A stretch of DNA of 64,000 nt from Terriglobales bacterium (lineage in GTDB: Bacteria; Acidobacteriota; Terriglobia; Terriglobales; Acidobacteriaceae), in contig DASRFG010000011.1 in the NCBI GenBank assembly GCA_035651655.1, positions 1-64,000 on the forward strand, in the 5' to 3' direction. A model generated the notes under the pieces. The model saw only the letters and a program-made list of their open reading frames with translations. It was not told where the DNA came from and made no database searches. Position 1 is the stretch's first letter. Each line of letters starts with the position of its first letter. Of this stretch, positions 46,301-54,247 are shown in pieces. Both the position numbers and the translations under genes were made by a program.

Positions 46301-46568
46301 CATGATTCAGGCTGGCCGGCGCCGCTTGCGCCCCATCCTGATGACCGCTCTGGCCACCATGGCAGGCATGTTCCCCCTGGCCTTTGCCTTGGGAGCGGGA
46401 TCGCAGATGCTTCAACCCCTCGCCATTTCCGTCATCGGCGGCATTGTTGTTTCTATGGTCTTGTCTTTAATCATTACCCCCGCGGTGCACTTCTACCTCA
46501 GCCCCCACGAGAGCGGCCGGCACGAATTGGAGACCGTAGCTGCACCCCTGCCACACGCCTCCGACTAA
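43344..46568 (+). CDS. RND efflux permease
   Basis: A 1074-residue inner-membrane proton-driven pump subunit of the AcrB/CzcA superfamily. It has the expected two-fold architecture: helix 1 (SIIFLIITLALVGGYLALTIPIAVFPETNFP), a large periplasmic loop, helix 4 with the proton-relay pair in GLVIDDAIVVVENI, a second periplasmic loop starting near residue 570, and the end segment GRRRLRPILMTALATMAGMFPLAFALG. The pair DD rather than the DGA/E pattern of metal pumps favours drug-type (HAE-1) substrates, but specificity is not settled. Last gene of the TolC-adaptor-permease operon. Confidence 0.92.
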   Translation: MRLTSITESGNHENRESNYWFSYHSKSIIFLIITLALVGGYLALTIPIAVFPETNFPRIVIGIDNGVMPIDQMMVTITRPVEEAVNSVPGLQRVQSITGRGSAEIDLFFDWKVDMFQTLQLVDAAVGRIRSSLPSTAEVRSNRLTFAAFPIMGYALRAQKVPQTQLWELANYELKPRLNRLDGVATVVVQGGQQPEFHIVPDPAKLLEAQVTVTDLLEAVRRTNLIDSPGLMESNHQLYLGLISGQVRSADQIASIVVKTTQAGIPVHVGDVSNVEANVKPLYTIVTANGKPAVLLNINRQPASNTVQVATEVHAEVDRIRRELPPGITIEPFYDQSIIVSESIKSVRDAILLGLILASVILVVFLRDWGTSVVAGMVIPVTVAVTFIALKLLGQSFNLMTLGGLAAAVGLVIDDAIVVVENIVLHRDAGQPRLEAIHSALREITTPLVGSTITPIVVFLPLITITGVTGSFFRALAVTVAVSLLTSLILALTWTPNLSQYFIHAKRRSGDGGEELPDAGNGDGSTLSAQRLFAAEEASLKGRFLRVVQFYERWLRFSLERPRWLLGLSALLIVASFGCYKLLGTDLLPAMDEGGFILDYIMPAGSSLAETNRVITHVEEILRSMPEVENTSRRTGLQLGLAAVTEANTGDISVKLKQKRSRGVDEIIAEARAQIAQQEPALDTEFIQLLQDMIGDLTSAPEPIQIKLFAQDPALLREWAPKIGDSIQKISGVVDVLNGIDNTISGPAVLFQIDPAVAARAGFTPEEVALDAAAVLEGEPAQTPLIANDRAYTIRVRFPGKSRQSLDAMKNTLLVSSSGKTGTLGSLATLTEMPGQTEIRRENLQRNVAVTARLEGRDLGSGIAAVQKAIANLHLPAAIRVEYGGTYQEQQRSFKDLVMVLVLAVVLVFIVLLFEFRSFAAPIAILSSALLSTSGVFIALLITRTSFNISSFMGLIMVVGIVAKNGILLLDADQRFRAAGLPVEDAMIQAGRRRLRPILMTALATMAGMFPLAFALGAGSQMLQPLAISVIGGIVVSMVLSLIITPAVHFYLSPHESGRHELETVAAPLPHASD

Positions 46569-46793
46569 AGTTGTCTCTGTTTATTGTGCTGTAGCCAGGG
46601 AATCAGGTTTGATTCTGGCAATATCGCGGCGATAAAGGGGAGCAGGATCTATGCAGGGAGGCAATTGGTCCCACTCCCCTTCGCTTTGCCAGATTGACTC
46701 GCAAGGAGTCGCTATAGAAGATGTATGGAAGGTCGGAGTCGATGCGCTTTGCTACGTAAAGTTTTGTAACCCAAAGACAATTTCCAACCACCC

Positions 46794-48071
46794 TCAATCA
46801 ACAATCGCCTGATACGCCAATTCATTCACCTGCTTGTCAAGGGTCAAGTCTCCCGTGGGATGCAACTGCCCCATAAAAATCACGATCATCTGTTCTTTCG
46901 GGTCAATTGTGAACGCCGTGTAGAAGAAGCCGCCCCAGTTGTATTCTCCCGGCGATCCCAGTTCGGCGAGCGGCGCTTTGATGCCATCCACTCCGAAACC
47001 AAGTCCAAAGCCTTGATCAGGACTGATCTTTCCGAGTTGATCGTGGGTCATCAGTTCAACCGATTTGCGGCTCAAAACGTGTGCGGTTCCAACTTTTCCG
47101 CCATCCAGCATCATCTGGCAAAAGCGCGCGTAGTCCGCAGCCGTGGATACCAGCCCGGCTCCGCCGGAGAACAGTTTCTTGGGCCCGCTGTACGGATAAT
47201 CGGCGGAATAGGTGAACGATCCTTCGGTGATTGGTGTCTCAGGAAAGCGATTGAGGCCCTTGTCCTCATAGTAGGTGTAGGCCGTTGCCATTCTCTCCCT
47301 CTTGTTGTCAGGCGGATAGAAATACGTGTCCTTCATACCCAGTGGTTCGAAGATGCGAGTGCGCAAGAATTCGTCGAGCGGCTTTCCGGAAACAACCTCC
47401 ACCAACCGCCCCAGTACATCTACCCCCAGGCTATATTCCCAACGATCACCCGGACTAAAAAGCAGGGGAATCGCCGCCAGGTGTTTAACACTGTCCTCGA
47501 TAGTGCCGTCATATGGCAGAAGCCCGTGCGCGACATTCGCGCTCTTGTACATGGGTCCCAAATCAGGATTCCAATGATAAGTCAGCCCTGAGGTGTGCCT
47601 TAAGAGATCGCGGATCGTAATCTCTTTGCTCGCTGGGATTGAATAGGACTCGCCCGACGCCGGTTTCACTAGCACCTTCGGGTTTTTGAATTCGGGCAGG
47701 TATTTCGATACCGGATCGTCGAGCAGGAAGCGGCCCTCTTCGTAAAGCATCATCACCGCCGCACTGGTGATGGGCTTGGTCATGGAGCAGATCCGGAACA
47801 TCGTATCCGGCCTCATCGCCTTGCCGGTCTCTCGGTCCGCCATTCCTTGCGGTTTGAACCACACCACATGGCCGCGCCGTGCCACCAATGTGACTGCACC
47901 TGCGATTCGTTTCTCGTGGATGCTGCGCTGGACCGCCGTTCCTATTCGCTCCAGCCGTTCTGACGACAGTCCCACCGTCTCGGGCTTGGCAACGGGCAGA
48001 TCCTGCGCGACGGCAACGCCGGTCATCACCAGCATGCAGCTCAGCAACAGAAGGTCTAGTTTGCGTCTCAT
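46794..48071 (-). CDS. Serine hydrolase, beta-lactamase class C/esterase family
   Basis: A 425-residue secreted serine hydrolase (signal RKLDLLLLSCMLVMTGVAVAQ). The nucleophile motif SxxK is Ser96-Met-Thr-Lys99 (MFRICSMTKPITSAA); the second motif is Tyr213-Ser (WEYSLGVDVLG). LLRHTSGLTYH and GGAGLVSTAADYARFCQMML are family landmarks; the KTG-like motif is replaced by a GGF/WGGFF region near residue 385. Members act as esterases, D-aminopeptidases or transesterases (EstB/LovD type) more often than as true beta-lactamases, so resistance should not be assumed. Confidence 0.9.
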   Translation of the reverse strand: MRRKLDLLLLSCMLVMTGVAVAQDLPVAKPETVGLSSERLERIGTAVQRSIHEKRIAGAVTLVARRGHVVWFKPQGMADRETGKAMRPDTMFRICSMTKPITSAAVMMLYEEGRFLLDDPVSKYLPEFKNPKVLVKPASGESYSIPASKEITIRDLLRHTSGLTYHWNPDLGPMYKSANVAHGLLPYDGTIEDSVKHLAAIPLLFSPGDRWEYSLGVDVLGRLVEVVSGKPLDEFLRTRIFEPLGMKDTYFYPPDNKRERMATAYTYYEDKGLNRFPETPITEGSFTYSADYPYSGPKKLFSGGAGLVSTAADYARFCQMMLDGGKVGTAHVLSRKSVELMTHDQLGKISPDQGFGLGFGVDGIKAPLAELGSPGEYNWGGFFYTAFTIDPKEQMIVIFMGQLHPTGDLTLDKQVNELAYQAIVD

Positions 48072-48301
48072 CGCGGGTTGTAGCCTTTATTTCAGTCTGA
48101 ATTTCGAGTATGGATTGTACAAACGAGGAAGCTTTTCATCAATCTTCGGCGCTACGCGAACAAGACAGACCGCCGAACGACTGGTGTCTCGACACTGGCG
48201 CCCCATCCATTTCGCGTTCTCCGCGAAACGGGTGGGCGTCGCGTTGGATTTACCTGCGCAATTCATTGCCGGTATGCAAAGGTTTGCATATCCGGAACAT
48301 A
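48072..48301. other. Intergenic spacer upstream of a repeat-bearing promoter
   Basis: No convincing gene; open frames here are short and lack start signals. It precedes the tandem repeat and promoter at 48302-48370. Confidence 0.35.
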
Positions 48302-48344
48302 AACAATAAACAATAACTTGTGGAACAATAAACAATAACTTGTG
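48302..48344 (+). repeat. 22-bp tandem direct repeat, AT-rich
   Basis: Two exact copies of a unit beginning AACAATAAACAATAACTTGT occur at 48302-48322 and 48324-48344, period 22 bp, in an otherwise GC-rich setting. The second copy runs into the possible -35 of the promoter at 48340-48370, so it may be a tandem regulator-binding site. Confidence 0.8.
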
Positions 48345-48370
48345 TTTTAACCAGGTAACTCGCATATAAT
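48340..48370 (+). promoter_or_regulatory. Putative promoter for the galactose-oxidase-like gene
   Basis: A perfect -10 hexamer TATAAT lies at 48365-48370. A weak -35 (TTGTGT, spacing 19) is formed by the end of the second 22-bp repeat. Transcription from here would give a leader of about 155 nt before the ATG at 48534. Confidence 0.45.
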
Positions 48371-48533
48371 CCTGCTCGTAAGTTGCTGAATTTGGCCATC
48401 TGTAGATGCAAGCACGGCAACGGGATCTATGGCGCGCTTCGTTCCCCATCTCCCGCGACTAATCAGAGCAGCGATCCGAGTGTAATCCGAATCAGTGAAA
48501 AGCGTTGCTGTACGTCATTGTCCGGAGTCAGTC

Positions 48534-50012
48534 ATGCTACTAGAAAGTCTGGCCGCTCCCACTCGTCCGAGTGAAAGAACGTCCGTTCACCACCCGCTCT
48601 CAATTGGAGTGGATCTTCTACTAAGGCGCGCATGGCTGGGTATGGTCTTTTGTGTCATGCTCGTTACCGCGATTCCGCGCGCCTGGGGGCAGGGTCCATC
48701 AACCGTCGGGCAATGGACTCCGGTATTGTCGTGGCCTTATATCGCAACTCATATTTCTCTGCTTCCCAACGGAAAGGTGCTGTGGTGGCCATCATGGGCG
48801 GCAGGAGACAATCCCACGCTGTGGGACCCAGTCTCGGGCACGCAGACTGCTGTCTCTCACGTCGGCTACAACATTTTTTGTACCGGCCATTCTTTTCTCG
48901 GCGACGGCCGGTTACTCGTTACTGGTGGGCACGTTGCGAGCGGGTTCGGACTTCCTTATGCATCACTCTACGATCCCAGCAATGATAGCTGGAGTTCGCT
49001 GCCGGCCATGAGTGATGCCCGCTGGTATCCCACTAACATCACTCTTGCGAATGGCGATGAGCTAGTTGTTTCCGGCGAAGTCAACAGCACCATCGGTCAC
49101 AACCCGCTGTCGCAAGTCTGGCAAGTATCGAGCAATTCGTGGCGCAACCTCACCACGGCGCAACTGCTCCTGCCTCTTTATCCCGAAATGTTTGTCGCGC
49201 CCGATGGACGCGTGTTCTATGCCGGGCCCACTCGCCAGACGAGGTATCTCGATACAAACGGAACAGGCGCGTGGAGCACCGGCCCGGTGAGCAACTACGG
49301 GACCCGTGATTACGGCCCTGCCGTGATGTATGACAGTGGCAAAATCCTGCTAGCCGGGGGAGGCGACCCGCCCACCGCAACCGCCGAAGTAATCAATCTC
49401 TACGATTCCTTTCCCGCTTGGCGCTATACCGCGCCCATGACGCATGCGCGCCGGCAGAGCAATGCCACGCTGCTTCCGGATGGCACGGTGCTGGTGACCG
49501 GGGGCAGCGGCGGCCCGGGGTTCGATAATTCGTCCGCTCCCGTCTATCCCACCGAATTGTGGAATCCAACAACCGAGAGTTGGCAGACTCTGGCCAGTCT
49601 GAGTGTCTATCGCGGATACCACTCCATTGCCTTACTCCTGCCGGACGGACGTGTTCTCTCCGCGGGTGGTAATGTTGCCAGTGCGGAGATCTTTTCACCG
49701 CCTTATCTTTTCAAAGGAACAAGACCGAATATCTCCTCTGCGCCGGCCAGAATACGCAGAGGTCAGACCTTTTTTGTTGGGACTGCAAACCCAGGCAGCA
49801 TCGCAAAGGTAAGCTTGGTCCGGATCGGCTCCGTCACCCATAGCTTCAACGCGAATCAACGCATTAGTTTTCTCAAATTCAGTCAGGCTTCGGGGGGACT
49901 GTACGTCACCGTAACCCAAAATGCCAATCTCGCGCCGGTCGGTCACTACATGCTGTTCCTCTTAGACGGTAACGGAGTGCCATCAGTCGCCAAGATCCTG
50001 CACTTAAGGTGA
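48534..50012 (+). CDS. Secreted galactose-oxidase-like copper radical oxidase
   Basis: A 492-residue kelch-propeller protein with a C-terminal DUF1929-like domain. Signal region: WLGMVFCVMLVTAIPRAWGQ. The copper-radical site is conserved by position: Cys116 (NIFCTGHSFLGDGR) and Tyr165 (ARWYPT) for the thioether cofactor, Tyr362-His363 (RGYHSIALLLPDG) and His436 (SVTHSFNANQR) as ligands. Such enzymes oxidise primary alcohols or sugars to aldehydes with O2, making H2O2; GlxA-type bacterial members work in cell-surface glycans. The ATG at 48534 has GGAG 7 nt upstream; the frame is open to a GTG at 48495. Ends 10 nt before the HAF-repeat gene. Confidence 0.85.
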   Translation: MLLESLAAPTRPSERTSVHHPLSIGVDLLLRRAWLGMVFCVMLVTAIPRAWGQGPSTVGQWTPVLSWPYIATHISLLPNGKVLWWPSWAAGDNPTLWDPVSGTQTAVSHVGYNIFCTGHSFLGDGRLLVTGGHVASGFGLPYASLYDPSNDSWSSLPAMSDARWYPTNITLANGDELVVSGEVNSTIGHNPLSQVWQVSSNSWRNLTTAQLLLPLYPEMFVAPDGRVFYAGPTRQTRYLDTNGTGAWSTGPVSNYGTRDYGPAVMYDSGKILLAGGGDPPTATAEVINLYDSFPAWRYTAPMTHARRQSNATLLPDGTVLVTGGSGGPGFDNSSAPVYPTELWNPTTESWQTLASLSVYRGYHSIALLLPDGRVLSAGGNVASAEIFSPPYLFKGTRPNISSAPARIRRGQTFFVGTANPGSIAKVSLVRIGSVTHSFNANQRISFLKFSQASGGLYVTVTQNANLAPVGHYMLFLLDGNGVPSVAKILHLR

Positions 50013-50022
50013 ATGGGGTGAT

Positions 50023-51120
50023 ATGAAACCTGACTTAGATCGCAAGTCCCGGCTGATCTTGATCACATTCCTCTTGCTCGCATGTTGCAGGATCTCCTTT
50101 GCAGCTGACACCTACACCGTTATTGAAATCAAAGGAGCAGCCAACAACAGCAGCCTCGGACGTCATGCCGACAACCTAGCCAACATAGTGGTCGGCAGCT
50201 CGGGTCTCACGCACGGAAGCGACACTCACGCTTTCGTGTGGACGGCAGAGCAAGGCATGCTCAATTTAGGCACGCTTCCCGGAGGAGAATACAGCGAGGG
50301 TTTCGCCGTCAACGATTCAGGGGTGGTTGTTGGCGATTCGAACGGCGGTAAATCGGTGCATGCCTTCGTTTGGACCCACAAAGGCGGCATACAAGATCTC
50401 GGTACCTTGGCCGGTGACAATGCCAGTCGGGCGTTCTCCATTAATAATTCTCGGGAGATCGTCGGCTACTCCAGTGGGTCGCGGGGCGTACGCGCTGTCA
50501 TCTGGTCGAAGCATGCACGGATACACAGTCTGGGGACACTACCCGGTGGCGATATGAGTCAGGCTTACGCCATCAATAATGCTGGTGACGTGGTCGGTGT
50601 TTCCTCCAGTTCGTCCGGAAAACACGCCTTTCTATGGAACCGGAGGTCGGGGATGGTGGACCTCGGCACTTTGCCCGGCGACGTCTCCAGCGAAGCGCTG
50701 CGCATCAATCAAGCGGGTCATGTAGTGGGTACTTCTATGGGGTTGGGTGCGATTCATGCCTTTCTGTGGAGCAAAGAGGCGGGCATGGAGGACATCGGTT
50801 CGTTGGCGGGGAGTAGTTTCAGCCAGGCCCTCGACGTAAACAGCTCGCAGGAGGTGGTGGGCGCCTCCCAAACTTCACTCGGTTCCCGCGCCTTCATTTG
50901 GACCAGGAAATCTGGAATGCGGGACCTCAACAGCCTGATTTCCCCAACTCTAGACGTCGTCTTGACCTCTGCACTCCGAATCAACGATCGTGGCCAGATA
51001 GTTGCCATCGGCGGCTTCCACCATGACCTCGCCCGCGACCGCCAGACTGACATGGATGACGAAATGCACGCCGGGCCGACGCATGTCTTTCTGCTGACGC
51101 CAAGTGGCGGACTTCGATAA
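50023..51120 (+). CDS. Extracellular HAF-repeat protein
   Basis: A 365-residue secreted protein (signal ILITFLLLACCRISFA) built of about seven HAF repeats of roughly 40 residues, each with the core [TS]HAF[VL]W and a following LGTLPGG/LGTLAGD element, for example HAFVWTAEQGMLNLGTLPGG. HAF repeats are predicted small beta propeller blades of unknown function, common in soil bacteria. Starts 10 nt after the galactose-oxidase-like gene, so the two are probably co-transcribed. The end converges on the RND gene with a 10-bp gap. Confidence 0.88.
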   Translation: MKPDLDRKSRLILITFLLLACCRISFAADTYTVIEIKGAANNSSLGRHADNLANIVVGSSGLTHGSDTHAFVWTAEQGMLNLGTLPGGEYSEGFAVNDSGVVVGDSNGGKSVHAFVWTHKGGIQDLGTLAGDNASRAFSINNSREIVGYSSGSRGVRAVIWSKHARIHSLGTLPGGDMSQAYAINNAGDVVGVSSSSSGKHAFLWNRRSGMVDLGTLPGDVSSEALRINQAGHVVGTSMGLGAIHAFLWSKEAGMEDIGSLAGSSFSQALDVNSSQEVVGASQTSLGSRAFIWTRKSGMRDLNSLISPTLDVVLTSALRINDRGQIVAIGGFHHDLARDRQTDMDDEMHAGPTHVFLLTPSGGLR

Positions 51121-51130
51121 TTACCCACTG

Positions 51131-54100
51131 TTAGTCCCCCGGACTCGTGTTCGGAACGGGACTTAGCTGCTGCACTCCCGACCGCCGGCTGCTCATCCGC
51201 AAACGCAGCCGATCCAGGTACAAGTAAATGACCGGGGTGGTGAACAGCGTCAACGCCTGGCTAACGATCAGACCGCCTACGATGGTGATGCCCAACGGCC
51301 TTCGCATCTCCGACCCCGTGCCCATCCCCAACGCCAACGGCAGCCCGCCAAGCATGGCTGCCATGGTCGTCATCATGATGGGGCGAAAGCGCATCAGGCA
51401 GGCTTCATAGATCGCTTCCACCGGCGATTTGCCCTCGTGCCGTTCCGCCTCAAGCGCGAAATCAATCATCATGATCGCGTTCTTTTTCACGATTCCAATC
51501 AGCAAAATAATGCCAATCAGCCCGATCACATTCAGCTCATTGCGCGTCAGCAACAATGCCAGGATTGCGCCCACTCCTGCAGAGGGAAGCGTCGAAAGAA
51601 TCGTGATGGGATGGATGTAGCTTTCGTACAGCACCCCGAGCACGATGTAAACCGTCACTAAGGCCGCCAGAATCAGCAACGGTTCGGAGGCAAGTGAAGA
51701 CTGAAATGCCGCCGCCGTTCCCTGAAAACTGGGGTGAATAGTTCCTGGAAATCCGATGGCACGCTGCGCGTTTTCAATCGCGCGTGTCGCCTGGCTAAGA
51801 GAAACGCCCAGCCCAAGATTAAAAGAGATCGTTACCGCGGGATACTGTCCCTGGTGGGCCACCGCTAGCGCTGTATTCGAATTCTCAAAATGGGCGAAGG
51901 CCGAAAGTGGAACCGCAACGCCGCTCGAAGAGGGCACATAGATTTCTCGCAACGCCTCCGGATCCTGCGCGAAGCGCTGGTCCACTTCCATGACTACGTG
52001 ATACTGGTTCAACTGCCGGTACATAGTGGAGACTTGTCGCTGTCCGAAGGCATCGTAGAGGGTGCTGTCAATCACCGCCGAACTAACTCCCAACCTCGAC
52101 GCGGTATCACGATCCACCACGACTCTGGCCTGAAGCCCCTTGTCCTGCTGGTCGCTGTTCACATCGCGCAGTTCAGGCAGCTTGCGCATCTTGTCCAGCA
52201 GGCGCGGCGCCCATACAAGAAGGTCGCTCAAGTGCTCCCCCTGCAGGGTGTACTGGAACTGTGCGCTACTCTGCCGTCCCCCTATGGTCAGGTCTTGGGC
52301 GGCCTGCAGAAATAGTGTCGCGCCTGGCACTACGGTTAGCTTCCTTCGCAAACGGCTAATCACCTGGTCAGCGCTTACCTTACGGACTGAAAGCGGCTTT
52401 AGGGTGACGAACATGCGTCCACTGTTTGCCGCGGTGTTTCCTCCCGCAAAGCCAACCGCGGTTTCCACCGCTGGGTCCTTCACCACGATGGAAGCGAACT
52501 GAATCATCTTCTGTTTCATGGCGGCAAATGAGATGTCCTGTGAAGCGATGATGGAACCGCCGATCCGGCCGGCATCCTGCTGCGGGAAAAATCCCTTCGG
52601 GACAATGATGTACAGGTACACACTTAAACAAGCGGTTGCAACCGTAATAAACAACGTTAGCGGTTGATGCCGCAACACCCAGCGCAAGCTTCCCCGATAA
52701 ATTCCAAGAATTCCCGCAAAGATTCGCTCGCTGAAATCGTAGATCCTGCCGTGCTGTTCCTCGCTCATCGGACGCAAGAACTTGGCGCACATGGTCGGAG
52801 TCGTCGTTAATGAGACCAGCAGAGAAACCCCAATCGCCAGGCTCAGGGTTACCGCGAACTCACGGAAGAGCCTGCCCACCAGGCCACCCATTAAAAGAAT
52901 GGGGATGAACACCGCCACCAGCGACGTGCTCATCGAGAGCACGGTAAAACCGATCTCCTTCGCCCCGCGAAATGCCGCTTGCACCGGCGGAATTCCAACC
53001 TCGATGTATCGAGTAATGTTCTCCAGCACCACGATGGCGTCATCCACCACGAAGCCGGTAGAGATCGCCAATGCCATCAGCGACAGGTTGTCCAGGCTGT
53101 AGCCCAGCAGGTACATCCCCCCAAACGTTCCGACCAATGAAAGTGGTACAGCAACGCTGGGAATCACCGTGGCCCGCCAACTGCGGAGAAACACAAAGAC
53201 CACCAAAATCACCAGAACTACAGAAATGATTATGGTGCGCTCGATGTCCGAGACCGATGCGCGAATCGTGATGGTTCGGTCCAACACCACGTCAAGGTGA
53301 ATCGCGGCCGGAATAGACAACCTGAGCAGCGGCAGCATGCTCCGCACTCGGTCCACCGTACTGATGATGTTTGCCCCCGGTTGGCGAAAAACAATGATGA
53401 GCACCGCTGGTTTTCCATTTGCCAGCCCCACATTGCGAATGTCTTCCACGGAATCTTGAACATCGGCAACATCGCTCAGGCGCACCGCTGTGCCGTTTCG
53501 ATTCACAACGATTAACGATCGGTACTGCTCGGCCAAGAACAGCTGATCGTTCGCTCCGATGCTCCAGGCCTGGTTTCGGTCAGACAGTTGTCCTTTCGGC
53601 CGGTTTGCGTTCGCCGCCGTCAGAGCCGCGGCAATCTGGTCCAGCGAAACGTTGAGCTTGTTCACCAGGGTCGGATTTATCTCTGCTCGTACCGCCGGGC
53701 GAGCGCCGCCACCCACAAATACCTGCCCCACGCCCTCAACCTGGGCCAGTTTTTGCGCCAGAATAGAATCGGCCGCGTCGTACATCCGCGGCTGCGTCAC
53801 GGCGTCAGACGTCATTGCCAAAATCATGATTGGCGCATCGGCGGGATTTGCTTTTCGATACGAGGGATTGTTCGGCAGGTTAGCGGGTAGCTGGCTCCGC
53901 GCGGCATTGATCGCCGCTTGCACATCGCGCGCCGCAGCGTCTATGTTGCGGTTCAAGTCGAATTGCAACACGATGCTTGTCGAGCCTAGTTGGCTCGTCG
54001 AAGTCATCTGATTAACACCCGCAATTCGGCCGAACTGCCGTTCCAGCGGCGTGGCCACCGCTGAGGCCATGGTCTCCGGACTCGCCCCCGGCAATCCCGC

Positions 54101-54244
54101 AGACACCTGGATTACCGGGAACTCCACCTGCGGCAGCGGGGCAACCGGAAGAAACTTGAAAGCCAGCGCCCCCGCCAGCAGTACTGCCGCGGCCAGCAGC
54201 GATGTCCCGACCGGCCGTTTGATAAATGGGGCGGAGATGTTCAT
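51131..54244 (-). CDS. mdtC: RND efflux permease, MdtC-like
   Basis: A 1037-residue inner-membrane RND subunit. Key parts: APFIKRPVGTSLLAAAVLLAG (helix 1), PLERQFGRIAGVNQMTSTSQLGST, helix 4 with [13 protein letters not shown] and its proton-relay Asp pair, and a C-terminal [26 protein letters not shown]. It is the last gene of regulator-kinase-adaptor-permease-permease, starting 3 nt after the other permease. In E. coli, MdtB and MdtC form a heterotrimeric pump with MdtA; the same pairing is likely. No TolC gene accompanies this operon. Confidence 0.88.
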   Translation of the reverse strand: MNISAPFIKRPVGTSLLAAAVLLAGALAFKFLPVAPLPQVEFPVIQVSAGLPGASPETMASAVATPLERQFGRIAGVNQMTSTSQLGSTSIVLQFDLNRNIDAAARDVQAAINAARSQLPANLPNNPSYRKANPADAPIMILAMTSDAVTQPRMYDAADSILAQKLAQVEGVGQVFVGGGARPAVRAEINPTLVNKLNVSLDQIAAALTAANANRPKGQLSDRNQAWSIGANDQLFLAEQYRSLIVVNRNGTAVRLSDVADVQDSVEDIRNVGLANGKPAVLIIVFRQPGANIISTVDRVRSMLPLLRLSIPAAIHLDVVLDRTITIRASVSDIERTIIISVVLVILVVFVFLRSWRATVIPSVAVPLSLVGTFGGMYLLGYSLDNLSLMALAISTGFVVDDAIVVLENITRYIEVGIPPVQAAFRGAKEIGFTVLSMSTSLVAVFIPILLMGGLVGRLFREFAVTLSLAIGVSLLVSLTTTPTMCAKFLRPMSEEQHGRIYDFSERIFAGILGIYRGSLRWVLRHQPLTLFITVATACLSVYLYIIVPKGFFPQQDAGRIGGSIIASQDISFAAMKQKMIQFASIVVKDPAVETAVGFAGGNTAANSGRMFVTLKPLSVRKVSADQVISRLRRKLTVVPGATLFLQAAQDLTIGGRQSSAQFQYTLQGEHLSDLLVWAPRLLDKMRKLPELRDVNSDQQDKGLQARVVVDRDTASRLGVSSAVIDSTLYDAFGQRQVSTMYRQLNQYHVVMEVDQRFAQDPEALREIYVPSSSGVAVPLSAFAHFENSNTALAVAHQGQYPAVTISFNLGLGVSLSQATRAIENAQRAIGFPGTIHPSFQGTAAAFQSSLASEPLLILAALVTVYIVLGVLYESYIHPITILSTLPSAGVGAILALLLTRNELNVIGLIGIILLIGIVKKNAIMMIDFALEAERHEGKSPVEAIYEACLMRFRPIMMTTMAAMLGGLPLALGMGTGSEMRRPLGITIVGGLIVSQALTLFTTPVIYLYLDRLRLRMSSRRSGVQQLSPVPNTSPGD

Positions 54245-54247
54245 CGC

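Noticed and set aside
46794-48071. Class C beta-lactamase resistance gene
   Set aside because: SxxK and YS motifs are shared by many esterases and peptidases; the KTG motif is absent or changed.
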